This document shows, piece after piece, positions 34,989 through 44,688 of a stretch of 64,000 nucleotides of DNA. The position numbers were made by a program, and so were the translations under genes. Source of the DNA: Altererythrobacter rubellus (GTDB lineage Bacteria > Pseudomonadota > Alphaproteobacteria > Sphingomonadales > Sphingomonadaceae). The notes below the pieces were generated by a model. That model searched no databases. It saw only the letters and a program-made list of their open reading frames with translations, and was not told the origin of the DNA. How positions within the stretch are numbered: position 1 is the stretch's first letter; each line of letters begins with the position of its first letter. The DNA is taken from assembly GCF_030284385.1 (NCBI RefSeq), contig NZ_CP127221.1, forward strand, positions 1 through 64,000, in the 5' to 3' direction.

Positions 34989-35713
34989 TCACGCCCCGCC
35001 ATTGCAATCGCTGCAGCCAAATCAAGCCGGCCTTCATACAATGCCCTGCCCGTGATTACGCCTTCGATCCCTTCATGCGCGTTGAGCGAGAGCACGTGAA
35101 TGTCATCCAGCCCCTTTACCCCGCCGCTCGCAATCACGGGAATGTCCACGCGCCGCGCCAGATCGAGCGTCGCGTCGATATTGCAGCCTTTCAGCATTCC
35201 ATCGCGGCCAATGTCCGTGAACAACAGACTCGCAACGCCTGCGTCCTCAAACCTGCGGGCGAGATCGACAACGGGCACGTCCGAAACCTCGGCCCAGCCC
35301 TCGGTTGCGACCATGCCATCCTTGGCATCCACCGCAACAACGATGCCGCCTTCCCATTCCTTCGCCATTTCCTTGACGAATTCGGGATCTTTCAGCGCGG
35401 CTGAGCCCATAACTACGCGCGCAACGCCAAGATAGAACCAGGCTTCGACCGCTTCGGGGCTGCGGATACCGCCGCCCAGCTGCACATAGCCGGGGAATGC
35501 CTCGACGATGGCTTTAACCGCTTCAACATTGCGCCCCTCGCCCGCAAAGCTGCCGTCAAGATCGACCACATGCAGGTGCTGCGCGCCAGCTTCAGCAAAG
35601 ATCATGGCCTGCGCCGCCGGATTATCTCCGTACACGGTTGCGCGATCCATATCGCCTTCGGCCAGCCTCACGACCTCGCCAGCCTTCAGATCGATGGCGG
35701 GAAATACGATCAT
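34985..35713 (-). CDS. hisA: ProFAR isomerase HisA
   Basis: 242 residues from the ATG at 35713 ([20 protein letters not shown]). TIM-barrel enzyme converting ProFAR to PRFAR. It shares ancestry with His[21 protein letters not shown] and [18 protein letters not shown]. The frame is open far upstream to 35926 but crosses the strong hairpin at 35745-35802, so the internal ATG is used. Confidence 0.96.
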   Translation of the reverse strand: MIVFPAIDLKAGEVVRLAEGDMDRATVYGDNPAAQAMIFAEAGAQHLHVVDLDGSFAGEGRNVEAVKAIVEAFPGYVQLGGGIRSPEAVEAWFYLGVARVVMGSAALKDPEFVKEMAKEWEGGIVVAVDAKDGMVATEGWAEVSDVPVVDLARRFEDAGVASLLFTDIGRDGMLKGCNIDATLDLARRVDIPVIASGGVKGLDDIHVLSLNAHEGIEGVITGRALYEGRLDLAAAIAMAGRE

Positions 35714-35744
35714 GGAGTTGTCTCCGATAGCCTGGCCACCCGCG

Positions 35745-35802
35745 CCCTCCACCCTTCCACCCGGATGGTATCCCGGTAGGCTCCGGGCGGAAGGGTGGAG
35801 GG
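35745..35802. repeat. Strong 20-bp-stem hairpin between hisH and hisA
   Basis: Arms 35745-35764 and 35783-35802 pair at 19 of 20 positions, with an 18-base loop. There is no T-run, so it is unlikely to be a simple terminator. It lies inside the his operon and could pause or process the transcript, or be a REP-like element. Confidence 0.75.
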
Positions 35803-35828
35803 TGCGGACGGCATGGGTTGCGAGAACA

Positions 35829-36458
35829 TCACGGTCTCCACTCCAAAAATCTCTCGAGCATCGCCAGCCCATATGCTTGGCTCTTTTCAGGGTGAAACTG
35901 CACACCCAGAATATTGTCACGCGCAACCGCCGCGACCAGACCTTCGCCGTGGTCCGTCATCGCGGCAACATCCGATCCATTGGCTGCGGCAAATTGGTAG
36001 GAATGAAGGAAATAGGCCTCGCCATCTTCCAGCACAGGATGGTTCTTCGCATGCGGCATCAAAGCTACATCGTTCCAGCCCATATGTGGCACTTTGATGG
36101 ACGGGTCGGTTGGTTCGATCAGCCGCACATCCCCTTCGATCCAACCAAGACCACGCGTTGTGCCATGCTCCAGCCCACGTGTCGCAAGCAATTGCATGCC
36201 CACGCAAATGCCAAGGAACGGCATGCCTTTTTCAAGCACACGTTCTTCCAGCGCTTCGACCATACCGGGGATGGAACGAAGCCCCTTTGCGCAGGCCTTG
36301 AAGCTGCCAACACCGGGCAGCACAATCCGCCGCGCTCCACGCACCAAATCAGGGTCGGCGGTGACCGCAATATGCTCCGCCCCTGCCGCCTTCAGCGCGT
36401 TGTGAACCGAATGCAGATTGCCAGCGCCATAGTCGATCAGCGCGAGCGCTTCAGCCAC
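35829..36458 (-). CDS. hisH: Imidazole glycerol phosphate synthase glutaminase subunit HisH
   Basis: 209 residues from a GTG at 36458 ([20 protein letters not shown]). Class I glutamine amidotransferase: catalytic Cys in [12 protein letters not shown], and His/Glu in VQFHPEKSQ near the C-terminus. It supplies ammonia to HisF. The start overlaps the hisB stop by eight bases, indicating coupling. Confidence 0.95.
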   Translation of the reverse strand: MAEALALIDYGAGNLHSVHNALKAAGAEHIAVTADPDLVRGARRIVLPGVGSFKACAKGLRSIPGMVEALEERVLEKGMPFLGICVGMQLLATRGLEHGTTRGLGWIEGDVRLIEPTDPSIKVPHMGWNDVALMPHAKNHPVLEDGEAYFLHSYQFAAANGSDVAAMTDHGEGLVAAVARDNILGVQFHPEKSQAYGLAMLERFLEWRP

Positions 36459-37044
36459 CGAGCTGCCCCTTGGTTGAAGGAATGGCCCCTCCTTTACGCG
36501 GGTCTTGCTCGACCGCGATTCGCATCGCACGGGCAAAACCCTTGTACAGCGCCTCGCAAATATGGTGGTTATTGGTGCCGTAGAGCAGTTCCATGTGGAG
36601 CGTGATGCCCGCCGTCTGCGACACAGAATGGAACCAGTGCTCAATCAGTTCGGTATCCCACTCACCCAGCTTTTCCTGCGTGAAACCGGCCTTCCATACA
36701 AAGTAGGGGCGGCCCGAGATATCCAGCGCGACGCGCGCCAAAGTCTCATCCATCGGGGAATAGGCGCTGCCGTAGCGGCCAATACCAGCCTTGTCGCCCA
36801 GCGCCGCCGAGATCGCCTGACCCAATGCAATCGCGCTGTCTTCGGTAGTGTGGTGTTGATCGACATGCAGATCGCCGTCGACCTTCATGGTCACATCGAT
36901 CAGCGAATGCTTCGAGAACTGCTCAACCATGTGGTCGAGAAATCCGATTCCTGTCGACACATCATAGCTACCGGTCCCATCGAGATTGACCTCGATCAGA
37001 ATGCCGGTTTCAGCCGTCTTTCGCTCAATTCGCCCGGTGCGCAT
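36451..37044 (-). CDS. hisB: Imidazoleglycerol-phosphate dehydratase HisB
   Basis: 197 residues, monofunctional form. Metal-binding repeats: [19 protein letters not shown], then [15 protein letters not shown], and later [20 protein letters not shown]. Dehydrates IGP to imidazole acetol phosphate. First gene of this his cluster; hisG, hisD and hisC must lie elsewhere. Confidence 0.97.
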   Translation of the reverse strand: MRTGRIERKTAETGILIEVNLDGTGSYDVSTGIGFLDHMVEQFSKHSLIDVTMKVDGDLHVDQHHTTEDSAIALGQAISAALGDKAGIGRYGSAYSPMDETLARVALDISGRPYFVWKAGFTQEKLGEWDTELIEHWFHSVSQTAGITLHMELLYGTNNHHICEALYKGFARAMRIAVEQDPRKGGAIPSTKGQLGG

Positions 37045-37183
37045 AACTCAACCTGTGATCTGTGCAGGCGGCTATAAGGGCTTGGCGCAAATGCACAAGT
37101 ATTGCTGCGGCGCGGTATAACCGCGCGATTGATGTCGATTGCGGCTTGACCACAGCCGCGCACAGCGGCACGATTTATCTGCA

Positions 37184-37690
37184 ATGAGTGATGACACGCC
37201 CGATAGCCTAATCCCGTATGACGAGATCGTTCAAGAAGCGCTGCGCGCCGTGGTTGGCCGCGTGCTCGGCGAGATTGTGGCTGGCGGTAGCGAACTTCCC
37301 GGGGAGCATCATTTCTACATTACCTTCAAAACCGGCGCGCCGGGCGTTTCCATTCCAAAGCATCTGTGCGAGCGCTTCCCGGACGAGATGACGATCGTTC
37401 TGCAGAACAAGTTCTGGGAACTGAAAGTGACTGATCATGGCTTTTCCGTCGGCCTGAGCTTCAATCAAATTCCGGCGAAGCTGGAAATTCCCTTCAGCGC
37501 GATCACCGCATTCGTTGATCCAGCGGTCGATTTTGGCCTGCAATTTCAGGCGACTGGCGACGACATGCCGCCCGAAGAGCATGAGAGTGCGCAGAATGAT
37601 GGATCGGGAAGCGATGGCTCTAGCGAAGCACACGGCGCGCCTGATGATGGCTCGAACGTCGTGACCGTGGACTTCGGCCGCAAAAAATAG
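37184..37690 (+). CDS. sspB: SspB-like ClpXP proteolysis adaptor
   Basis: 168 residues from the ATG at 37184. Alphaproteobacterial SspB: PYDEIVQEALRAVVGRVLGE, then FYITFKTGAPGVSIPKHLCE, EMTIVLQNKFWELKVTDHGF and IPFSAITAFVDPAVDFGLQF. An acidic linker leads to a C-terminal VVTVDFGRKK, the ClpX-binding tail. Delivers ssrA-tagged proteins to ClpXP. Confidence 0.93.
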   Translation: MSDDTPDSLIPYDEIVQEALRAVVGRVLGEIVAGGSELPGEHHFYITFKTGAPGVSIPKHLCERFPDEMTIVLQNKFWELKVTDHGFSVGLSFNQIPAKLEIPFSAITAFVDPAVDFGLQFQATGDDMPPEEHESAQNDGSGSDGSSEAHGAPDDGSNVVTVDFGRKK

Positions 37691-37747
37691 GCGGGTTTCG
37701 CCCCACCAACTCTTGATTTTGCAGGCTGCCTTGCGCCAACAGCGCAC

Positions 37748-38395
37748 ATGGACGCAGAAAAGCAACAAAACGACAAACTCCATCGCCGCGGGTTGATGTT
37801 CATCCTGTCCTCGCCATCGGGGGCAGGCAAAACGACCATGTCGCATAAGCTGCTGATGGCTGATGAAGAGATCAAGCTGTCGGTTTCAGCGACCACCCGC
37901 CCCAAGCGCCCGGGTGAGGTGGACGGCATAGATTACCACTTCGTGAGCGATGCCGAGTTCGACCGGATGGTCGAGAAAGACGAGTTCTACGAATGGGCCA
38001 ATGTCTTTGATTATCGCTATGGCACGCCCAAAGCCTATATTCGCAAAGGCTTGAAAGAGGGCGAAGATTTTCTGTTCGACATCGATTGGCAGGGTACGCA
38101 GCAGCTCTACCAGCAAGACCAGCAGGACGTGGTCAGCGTATTTATCCTCCCGCCTAGTCTAACCGAATTGCGCCGCCGGTTGGAAAGCCGTGCGCAAGAC
38201 AGTGCTCAAGTCATTGATGGCCGGATGGAGCGGGCGCGCAGCGAAATCAGCCACTGGGCCGAGTATGACTATGTGGTGATCAATGACGATGTCGATGAAT
38301 GCTTCGTCAAAGTGCGCGAGATCCTGCATGCAGAGCGCATGCGCCGCACGCGCCAGACCGGGCTGATCCCGTTCGTACGCGAATTGACCGCATAG
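37748..38395 (+). CDS. gmk: Guanylate kinase
   Basis: 215 residues. P-loop SSPSGAGKTTMS near residues 19-30, GMP-binding SVSATTRPKRPGEVDGIDY and YEWANVFDYRYGTPKA. Phosphorylates GMP to GDP. A 57-bp gap from sspB, same strand. Confidence 0.97.
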   Translation: MDAEKQQNDKLHRRGLMFILSSPSGAGKTTMSHKLLMADEEIKLSVSATTRPKRPGEVDGIDYHFVSDAEFDRMVEKDEFYEWANVFDYRYGTPKAYIRKGLKEGEDFLFDIDWQGTQQLYQQDQQDVVSVFILPPSLTELRRRLESRAQDSAQVIDGRMERARSEISHWAEYDYVVINDDVDECFVKVREILHAERMRRTRQTGLIPFVRELTA

Positions 38396-38407
38396 GGCTC
38401 TCGAAGG

Positions 38408-38440
38408 AAAAAGGCCGGAAGATCGCTCCTCCGGCCCCAA
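38408..38440 (-). terminator. Hairpin terminator, mainly for the SDR gene
   Basis: Stem GGCCGGA (38413-38419) with TCCGGCC (38430-38436). On the minus strand the stem is followed by TTTTT (38412-38408), a canonical terminator for the SDR gene at 38464. It could also slow readthrough from gmk. Confidence 0.75.
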
Positions 38441-38463
38441 AAGAATCTCTCACTGAAGATGCT

Positions 38464-39267
38464 TCAGCCCGCTGGATCGTTGAAGGTGCTGGGCAACCAA
38501 GCATTCACGACGCCGCCGTCTACGATCACGGTTTCGCCGACGACATAGTCGCCCGCACGGCTGCACAGGTAAATCGCAGCGGCGGCCATATCTTCAGCCG
38601 TGCCGATCCGCTTGGCCGGAATGCCTGCAGCCGATGCATCGGGCGCGTTCTTGGCCGCTTTGTTCATCTCGCTAGGGAATGCACCCGGCGCGATGGAGCT
38701 GACCACGATGTTGTCCTTGATTAGGCGCGCCGCCACTCGGCGGGTCAGCTGAACCACGCCTGCTTTCGATGCTTGGTAGGCATAGGTTTCCCACGGGTTA
38801 ATGCGGAAACCGTCAATCGATGAGACGTTGATCACCTTGGCAGGGCGGCCTTCACTTGCAGCAGCTACCAGCAGGTTATGCAGCTTTTGCGTCAGGAAGA
38901 ACGGCGTCTTGACGTTCAGATCCATGGTGCGATGCCAGCCCGCTTCGCTGAATTCGAGATAATCCTGTCCCCATGCCGCACCGGCGTTGTTGATCAGGAT
39001 ATCAAGCTTGTCTTCCTTGGCAGCAATCGCATCGGCCAATTGCTGCATACCATCCATTTGCGACAGATCGGCTTGCTCGGGAATGACCTTGTCAGCGCCG
39101 AATTCCTCGACGGTTTCCTGCATCTGCTCGATCTTGCGCGCTGAGATATACACCCGTGCGCAGCCCGCGGCGAGCAGACCTTCAACGAACATCTTGCCGA
39201 TCCCGCGTGATCCGCCTGTTACCAGCGCAACACGTCCGTCAAGGCCGAAAAGTGATTGAATATCCAT
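38464..39267 (-). CDS. Classical SDR oxidoreductase
   Basis: 267 residues. Complete motifs: TGGSRGIGKMF at the N-terminus, NNAGAAWGQDYLEF, Ser in VINVSSIDGFRI, and the YAYQASKAG Tyr-x3-Lys. C-terminal VIVDGGVVNAWLPS. Likely a 3-hydroxyacyl or alcohol dehydrogenase of the neighbouring acyl-CoA pathway, NADPH- or NAD-dependent. It follows two acyl-CoA dehydrogenase genes on the same strand with 12 bp between. Confidence 0.92.
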   Translation of the reverse strand: MDIQSLFGLDGRVALVTGGSRGIGKMFVEGLLAAGCARVYISARKIEQMQETVEEFGADKVIPEQADLSQMDGMQQLADAIAAKEDKLDILINNAGAAWGQDYLEFSEAGWHRTMDLNVKTPFFLTQKLHNLLVAAASEGRPAKVINVSSIDGFRINPWETYAYQASKAGVVQLTRRVAARLIKDNIVVSSIAPGAFPSEMNKAAKNAPDASAAGIPAKRIGTAEDMAAAAIYLCSRAGDYVVGETVIVDGGVVNAWLPSTFNDPAG

Positions 39268-39279
39268 GAACTGGTCCCC

Positions 39280-40419
39280 TTAATATCCGCTCAGCTCGGC
39301 CACACGATTGGTATGGTAATAGGCGTCACCCAGGAATTCCTGCAGAGCGCGATCACGCTTCATATAGAGCCCGATGTCATATTCGTCGGTCATGCCGATA
39401 CCGCCATGCATCTGCACGCCTTCGCGCACAGCAAGGCCGGCAGTCTTTGCGACCTTGGCCTTTGCGACCGACACCATCAGGTCCGCCTTTTCGCTGCCGC
39501 CGTCCAGCAGCTGCTGCGCCTTGATAACCGCCGCTCGTGCAATCTCGACTTCGGAGTAAAGATGCGCAGCTCGGTGCTGCAGCGCCTGGAATTCGCCGAT
39601 CAGCTTGCCGAACTGTTTGCGCTGCTTGAGGTAATCGACGGTCATATCCATCGCTCCGCGTGCAACACCGACACCTTCAGCCGCAGAGCCAACGCGGCCG
39701 GCATTCAGGATCTTGTTTAGCACCTCGCGCCCGCCATCAACTTCACCGATCACCGCGCCGCCATCCAGTTCGACATTGTCGAATGTGGTGTGCGTCGCCA
39801 TCGAGCTGTCGACCAGGCGAACCGCGTCGTGGCTCATGCCAGCCGCATCCTTGGGCACAGCAAACAGCGTGATTCCATCTTCATCGGCATCGCTGCCTGA
39901 CGTGCGCGCAGCGACAATGATCATGTCAGAGCTTGCGCCCTGAACAACAAAGTCCTTCTTGCCCGAGAGCTTGAAGCCATTGCCTGACTTTTCCGCCTTG
40001 CAAGCAATCCGTTCTGGCCGGTGCTTCGCGCCTTCGTCGATCGCAACCGCGAATACGCTGTCGCCTGCAACCAAGCCTGGCAGATAGCGGCCGCGCAGCT
40101 CTTCGCTGGCTTCGCCGAGCGCGGTTACTGCCAGCACAGAGCTGGTCAGGAAAGGTGACGGCGTCAAGTTGCGGCCAATCTCTTCCAGCACGATGCCCGC
40201 TTCGACATGGCCCATGCCAAGCCCGCCGTCTTCTTCGGAAACGAGGATGCCGGTAAAGCCCAACTCTGCCATTTCCTTCCACAGCGCGTGGCCGAATCCG
40301 TCCTTGCAATTGCGGTCGCGCCAATGGCGCAGCTGTTTCGCAATGGCACCTTCTTCGGCCATAAACTGGCTCGCGGTTTCCGCGAGCATGGCCTGATCTT
40401 CATTATGATAAAGGGGCAT
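39280..40419 (-). CDS. Acyl-CoA dehydrogenase, small-subunit type
   Basis: 379 residues, flavin-dependent alpha/beta-desaturation of an acyl-CoA. Motifs: LGFTGILVSEEDGGLGMGHV, RKQFGKLIGEFQALQHRAAH in the FAD/dimer helix, and VQMHGGIGMTDEYDIGLYMK. The catalytic Glu position is not certain. It is paired with another ACAD (40423) with three bp between; such pairs often make a heterotetramer in steroid or branched-chain oxidation. Confidence 0.9.
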   Translation of the reverse strand: MPLYHNEDQAMLAETASQFMAEEGAIAKQLRHWRDRNCKDGFGHALWKEMAELGFTGILVSEEDGGLGMGHVEAGIVLEEIGRNLTPSPFLTSSVLAVTALGEASEELRGRYLPGLVAGDSVFAVAIDEGAKHRPERIACKAEKSGNGFKLSGKKDFVVQGASSDMIIVAARTSGSDADEDGITLFAVPKDAAGMSHDAVRLVDSSMATHTTFDNVELDGGAVIGEVDGGREVLNKILNAGRVGSAAEGVGVARGAMDMTVDYLKQRKQFGKLIGEFQALQHRAAHLYSEVEIARAAVIKAQQLLDGGSEKADLMVSVAKAKVAKTAGLAVREGVQMHGGIGMTDEYDIGLYMKRDRALQEFLGDAYYHTNRVAELSGY

Positions 40420-40422
40420 CGA

Positions 40423-41613
40423 TCAAGCTCCCGGCAGATCAAGAATACGTTTGGAAATGACGTTCAGCATCACTTCGGATGTGCCGCCTTCGATCGAGTT
40501 CGCCTTGGTGCGCAGCCAGTTACGCGATGGCTTGCCGCCGCCTGTCTCTTCGCTGTCCCATTCCAGGCTGCGCGATCCGCCCGCGCTCATCATCAGCTCA
40601 TGGCGGCGCTTGTTCAGTTCGGTGCCGGCATATTTCATCATATTGGGCTGCGCCGGATGCGCTTTGCCCACCTTGATCTCGTCGAGGAACTTCTCACCCA
40701 TGCAGCCATAGGCGAGCGCATCGACGTCAAAGTCAGCAAGGTCTGCACGCAGTATCGGATCAAGCTCACCGCCATCCTTGTTGGCATGGCGTGACATCGC
40801 AGCACCAAGAGCGCCTGTATTGCCGCCGTCCGCGCCAGAGATCATCTCGCGCTCATGGCCGAGCAGATATTTCGCCACATCCCAGCCGCGATTGATCTCA
40901 CCCACATAGCCCGGGCAGTCCTCGCCATAGCTCTTGGGCACTTTGACATCGTCAAAGAAGGTTTCGCAGAACGGGCTGCTGCCGCTGATCAGCTTGATCG
41001 GCTTGGTGGACACGCCTTCGCCCGCCATGTCGAACAGCATGAAGGTGATGCCCTGATATTTGTTTTCCTTGTCGGTTCGGACAAGGCAGAAAATCCAGTC
41101 GGCGTGATCTGCGTATGAGGTCCAGATCTTCTGGCCATTGACCACCCAATGGTCACCTTTGTCTTCGCCAAAGGTTTGCATCGAGACGAGGTCAGAGCCG
41201 CTGCCCGGCTCTGAATATCCCTGACACCAACGGATTTCACCGCGGGCGATTTCATTGAGGAACCGCTGCTTCTGACCTTCGGTACCAAAGTGCAGCAATG
41301 CCGGGCCAAGCATCCAGATGCCGAACGAGCTAAGCGGCGAGCGCGCGCCGATGGCCGCCATTTCCTGACGCAACACTTTGGCTTCTGCCGGGCTCAGGCC
41401 AGCCCCGCCATATTCCTTGGGCCATGCAGGCACGGTATAGCCCTTGGCCACACAAGCCTCAAACCAGGCCTTCTGCGCGTCATTCTTGAAAGTAGCGCTG
41501 CGGCCACCCCAATAGACATCGTCTTCATCGCGCACTGGCTGGCGCATTTCGGGGGGGCAATTTGATTGAAGCCAAGCGCGGGTTTCTTCGCGGAAGCTCT
41601 CCAGATCGGACAT
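40423..41613 (-). CDS. Acyl-CoA dehydrogenase, large-subunit type
   Basis: 396 residues. Motifs: WPKEYGGAGLSPAEAKVLRQ, WCQGYSEPGSGSDLVSMQTF, WVVNGQKIWTSYADHADWIF, and KTRDNSIEGGTSEVMLNVISK-like C-terminus (TKANSIEGGTSEVMLNVIS). The last motif is the family's FAD-contact segment. First gene of a leftward operon with 39280 and the SDR at 38464. Its promoter region carries repeated TTGACG-type sites. Confidence 0.91.
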   Translation of the reverse strand: MSDLESFREETRAWLQSNCPPEMRQPVRDEDDVYWGGRSATFKNDAQKAWFEACVAKGYTVPAWPKEYGGAGLSPAEAKVLRQEMAAIGARSPLSSFGIWMLGPALLHFGTEGQKQRFLNEIARGEIRWCQGYSEPGSGSDLVSMQTFGEDKGDHWVVNGQKIWTSYADHADWIFCLVRTDKENKYQGITFMLFDMAGEGVSTKPIKLISGSSPFCETFFDDVKVPKSYGEDCPGYVGEINRGWDVAKYLLGHEREMISGADGGNTGALGAAMSRHANKDGGELDPILRADLADFDVDALAYGCMGEKFLDEIKVGKAHPAQPNMMKYAGTELNKRRHELMMSAGGSRSLEWDSEETGGGKPSRNWLRTKANSIEGGTSEVMLNVISKRILDLPGA

Positions 41614-41641
41614 GTCCGACTCTCCTCTATTGGTCTCTCAC

Positions 41642-41760
41642 TTGACGCTTACGTTAGGGTGATTTGTACCCTTCCCGCAAGCACAGTCGTGACAGGCCCG
41701 TATGCCGTAGCGTCAGGACAGATTGCGTTGACGTAAGCGGAGGTTCGCTTACGCTAACGG
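41642..41760. promoter_or_regulatory. Repeated TTGACG-type operator-like sites in a divergent promoter
   Basis: Three related sites are seen: TTGACGCTTACGTTAG (41642-41657), TTGACGTAAGCGGA (41728-41741) and CGCTTACGCTAACGG (41746-41760). The last two form an interrupted inverted repeat. They lie between the acyl-CoA dehydrogenase operon and the MFS carrier gene. Similar TTGACG...ACG sites are recognised by MerR-type LiuR and TetR-type FadR/PsrA regulators of acyl-CoA catabolism. Which regulator acts here is inference. Confidence 0.5.
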
Positions 41761-41824
41761 CAATGCATGGGGAGAGCTGCATGTCCAGATTCGCGCTGAT
41801 TCGCCGCATCAAACGGGTGCGCGC

Positions 41825-43249
41825 ATGACGGATATTGTTCAGCGCCTGCCGCTTCGAACCAAGCTGACCTACGGTTTCGGATCTGTTGCCTACGGCATCA
41901 AGGACAATGGCTTCGCCACATTCCTGCTGTTCTATTACAATCAGGTCGTTGGCATGCGGGCCGATCTTGTCAGCCTCGCTATTGCTCTGGCGCTGATTGC
42001 TGACGCTTTCATTGACCCCATGGTAGGCCATTGGAGCGACAAGACACGCACGAGGATCGGCCGCCGTCACCCCTGGCTCTATGCATCGGTTATCCCGATC
42101 GCGATCACTTGGATCCTATTGTGGCATCCACCCGCGATGAGCGAATGGGAGACCTTCGGATATCTCTTCCTGACAGCCATGTTCGTGCGAATCGCGTTCT
42201 CCGCTTACGAAGTGCCCTCGCTGGCACTGCTGCCGGAGCTAAGCCGGGACTACCACGATCGCACCGCCATCATGCGTTACCGATTCCTGTTCGGATGGGG
42301 CGGCGGCCTCGCCATCATGTTCCTGGCCTACGCCGTATTCCTGGCACCGAAGGAGGAATTTGCCAACGGCCAGCTCAATCCGGCGGGCTATTCGCAATAT
42401 GCGATCCTGGGCGCTTGCGTGATGGTCATTGCAGCACTGACCGCCGCAATCGCAACCCAAAAGCAGATCGTGAAGCAGTATCAAGGCAACACCAAATTGG
42501 CCGATACTGCGCATGGAATGTCCGAGTTTCTTGGCGCATTCCGATACAAACCATTCCTGCTGTTGATGTTTGCGGGCGTGTTTGCCTTCACCAACCAATG
42601 GCTGATCTTCGCGCTTTCGATCTATCTCTTCACGCATGTGTGGGAATTCACACAAGGCCAGTTCACAGTCTATTCGGCGATGCTTTTCATTGCCGCATTT
42701 GTGGCCTTTGTCGCGGTGACGCCGGTCTCAATAAGGCTTGGCAAAGCGAGAGCGGCCGCGCTGTTGACGGTCATCTCGCTTACTCTGGGCACGCTGCCTT
42801 ATTGGCTACGGTTTGCCGACCTGTTCCCCGTTGCAGGTACTCCGATCATGTTCCCGGTCTTGCTGACATTCCTTGTCGCCTCAACCGCCGCGGGAATTTC
42901 CGCGATGATACTGACACTGTCGATGATTGCCGACGTGTCCGATCACTATGAGTTCGAAACCGGCAAGAAGACCGAAGGGCTGTTTTCGTCTGGCATGTTC
43001 TTCATGCAAAAGATCGTGAATGGGATCGGCATCCTGCTGTCTGGCCTCATAATCGCTCTGGTGGGATTGCCGTCCGGAGCGGGTGCAGGGACGGTGGATG
43101 GCGCGATAGTAGACAATCTCGCGCTTTCGTATCTGGCGATTGCCACCGTAATCAGCCTGATCGGGGCATGGGCTTACACCTTGTTCCCGCTGGGCGAGAA
43201 TGAACACGCGGTTCGTGAAGCACATCGTGGCGGAGGCGCTGCGAGTTAA
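41825..43249 (+). CDS. MFS transporter, GPH (glycoside-pentoside-hexuronide) type
   Basis: 474 residues with about 12 membrane spans. The opening KLTYGFGSVAYGIKDNGFAT and the loop DPMVGHWSDKTRTRIGRRHP are GPH-family hallmarks. A second cytoplasmic loop carries EFETGKKTEGLFSSGMFFMQ, also typical. Some sphingomonad members sit in steroid or fatty-acid clusters; the cargo is unknown. It is divergent from the ACAD operon, sharing its regulatory region. Confidence 0.9.
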   Translation: MTDIVQRLPLRTKLTYGFGSVAYGIKDNGFATFLLFYYNQVVGMRADLVSLAIALALIADAFIDPMVGHWSDKTRTRIGRRHPWLYASVIPIAITWILLWHPPAMSEWETFGYLFLTAMFVRIAFSAYEVPSLALLPELSRDYHDRTAIMRYRFLFGWGGGLAIMFLAYAVFLAPKEEFANGQLNPAGYSQYAILGACVMVIAALTAAIATQKQIVKQYQGNTKLADTAHGMSEFLGAFRYKPFLLLMFAGVFAFTNQWLIFALSIYLFTHVWEFTQGQFTVYSAMLFIAAFVAFVAVTPVSIRLGKARAAALLTVISLTLGTLPYWLRFADLFPVAGTPIMFPVLLTFLVASTAAGISAMILTLSMIADVSDHYEFETGKKTEGLFSSGMFFMQKIVNGIGILLSGLIIALVGLPSGAGAGTVDGAIVDNLALSYLAIATVISLIGAWAYTLFPLGENEHAVREAHRGGGAAS

Positions 43250-43332
43250 ACTATCAAATCAATGCTTGGCGCATACCATCGGCTCTGCCACGGTCGCGCC
43301 AAATCGACGGACAAAATTGACAGGAGAACCCC

Positions 43333-44667
43333 ATGGATTTCGAACCGACAGAACGCCAGCAATACTGGGTCGGCCGCGTGCGCGACTTCATCGAAGCCAA
43401 TGTACGCCCGGCTGTAGCGACTTATAAGGCGCAAGACGCCGAAGGTGACCGCTGGAAAGTGATCCAGGTGGTTGAAGATCTAAAGGCCAAGGCCAAGGGC
43501 GAAGGCATCTGGAACCTGTTCATGCCGCCGCGCAATGACAGCCACCACCATGTTGACGAGACCTTCGAATTTGAAGGTCCCGGCCTGACCAACCTTGAGT
43601 ACGCGCTATGCGCGGAAGAGATGGGCCGCATCGGTTTCGCTTCGGAAGTTTTCAACTGCTCCGCGCCGGATACCGGCAATATGGAAGTCTTTTTCCGCTA
43701 TGGCACGCGCGAGCAAAAGGATCGCTGGCTGACCCCGCTGATGAATGGCGAGATCCGTTCTGCCTTTTTGATGACGGAGCCTTACACAGCCAGCTCTGAC
43801 GCGACCAATATCGAAACCCGGATCGAGCGTGATGGCGATGAATATGTCATCAATGGCCGCAAATGGTGGTCATCCGGGCTGGGTGATCCGCGCTGTAAAG
43901 TCGCGATCGTGATGGGCAAGACCAATTTCGAGGCCAAGCGTCACGCGCAGCAATCGCAGGTTATTGTCCCGATGGATACGCCGGGCGTTAACATCCTGCG
44001 CCATTTGCCGGTGTTCGGCTATGACGATGCACCGCATGGCCATATGGAAGTCGAACTGACGGACGTGCGCGTACCAGTCGAGAATGTTCTTCTGGGTGAA
44101 GGACGCGGTTTCGAGATTGCGCAAGGTCGCTTGGGCCCGGGCCGCATCCACCACTGCATGCGCACCATCGGTGTTGCCGAGGAAGCGCTGCACAAGATGT
44201 GCAAGCGTCTGCAGGAACGCGAAGCTTTCGGCAAACCGATCTACAAGCATTCGGTTTGGGAGGAGCGCGTGGCACGTGCCCGGATCGATATCGACATGAC
44301 CCGTCTGCTTTGCCTCAAGGCTGCTGACATGATGGACAAGGTCGGCAACAAGACGGCGAAACAGGAGATCGCGATGATCAAGGTACAGGCACCGAATATG
44401 GCGCTGCGGATCATTGACGATGCAATCCAGGCGCATGGCGGCGGCGGCGTGTCAGATGACTATGGCTTGGCCAATGCCTATGCGCATCAACGCACGCTGC
44501 GACTGGCCGATGGGCCGGATGAAGTCCATGCGCGTTCGATCGCTCGCATGGAATTCGCCAAGCATATGCCGCAGGCTGGCCCAACCGCAAACGCGCTGCG
44601 CGATGGCAATGCGCCGACGATGGGCGATGACAGCTTCAGCTCTGGTGATATGGGCGTGGCGCGCTAA
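43333..44667 (+). CDS. Acyl-CoA dehydrogenase (ACAD10/11-like)
   Basis: 444 residues. Motifs: [20 protein letters not shown] near the N-terminus, [60 protein letters not shown] and [20 protein letters not shown]. Wording matches the group fused in eukaryotes with an aminoglycoside-phosphotransferase domain (ACAD10/11); here that domain is a separate downstream gene (45777). Probably acts on long or 4-hydroxy acyl-CoAs. RBS AGGAG at 43320-43324. Confidence 0.92.
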   Translation: MDFEPTERQQYWVGRVRDFIEANVRPAVATYKAQDAEGDRWKVIQVVEDLKAKAKGEGIWNLFMPPRNDSHHHVDETFEFEGPGLTNLEYALCAEEMGRIGFASEVFNCSAPDTGNMEVFFRYGTREQKDRWLTPLMNGEIRSAFLMTEPYTASSDATNIETRIERDGDEYVINGRKWWSSGLGDPRCKVAIVMGKTNFEAKRHAQQSQVIVPMDTPGVNILRHLPVFGYDDAPHGHMEVELTDVRVPVENVLLGEGRGFEIAQGRLGPGRIHHCMRTIGVAEEALHKMCKRLQEREAFGKPIYKHSVWEERVARARIDIDMTRLLCLKAADMMDKVGNKTAKQEIAMIKVQAPNMALRIIDDAIQAHGGGGVSDDYGLANAYAHQRTLRLADGPDEVHARSIARMEFAKHMPQAGPTANALRDGNAPTMGDDSFSSGDMGVAR

Positions 44668-44688
44668 TCGGGGGCATAGGAGAGAAAC

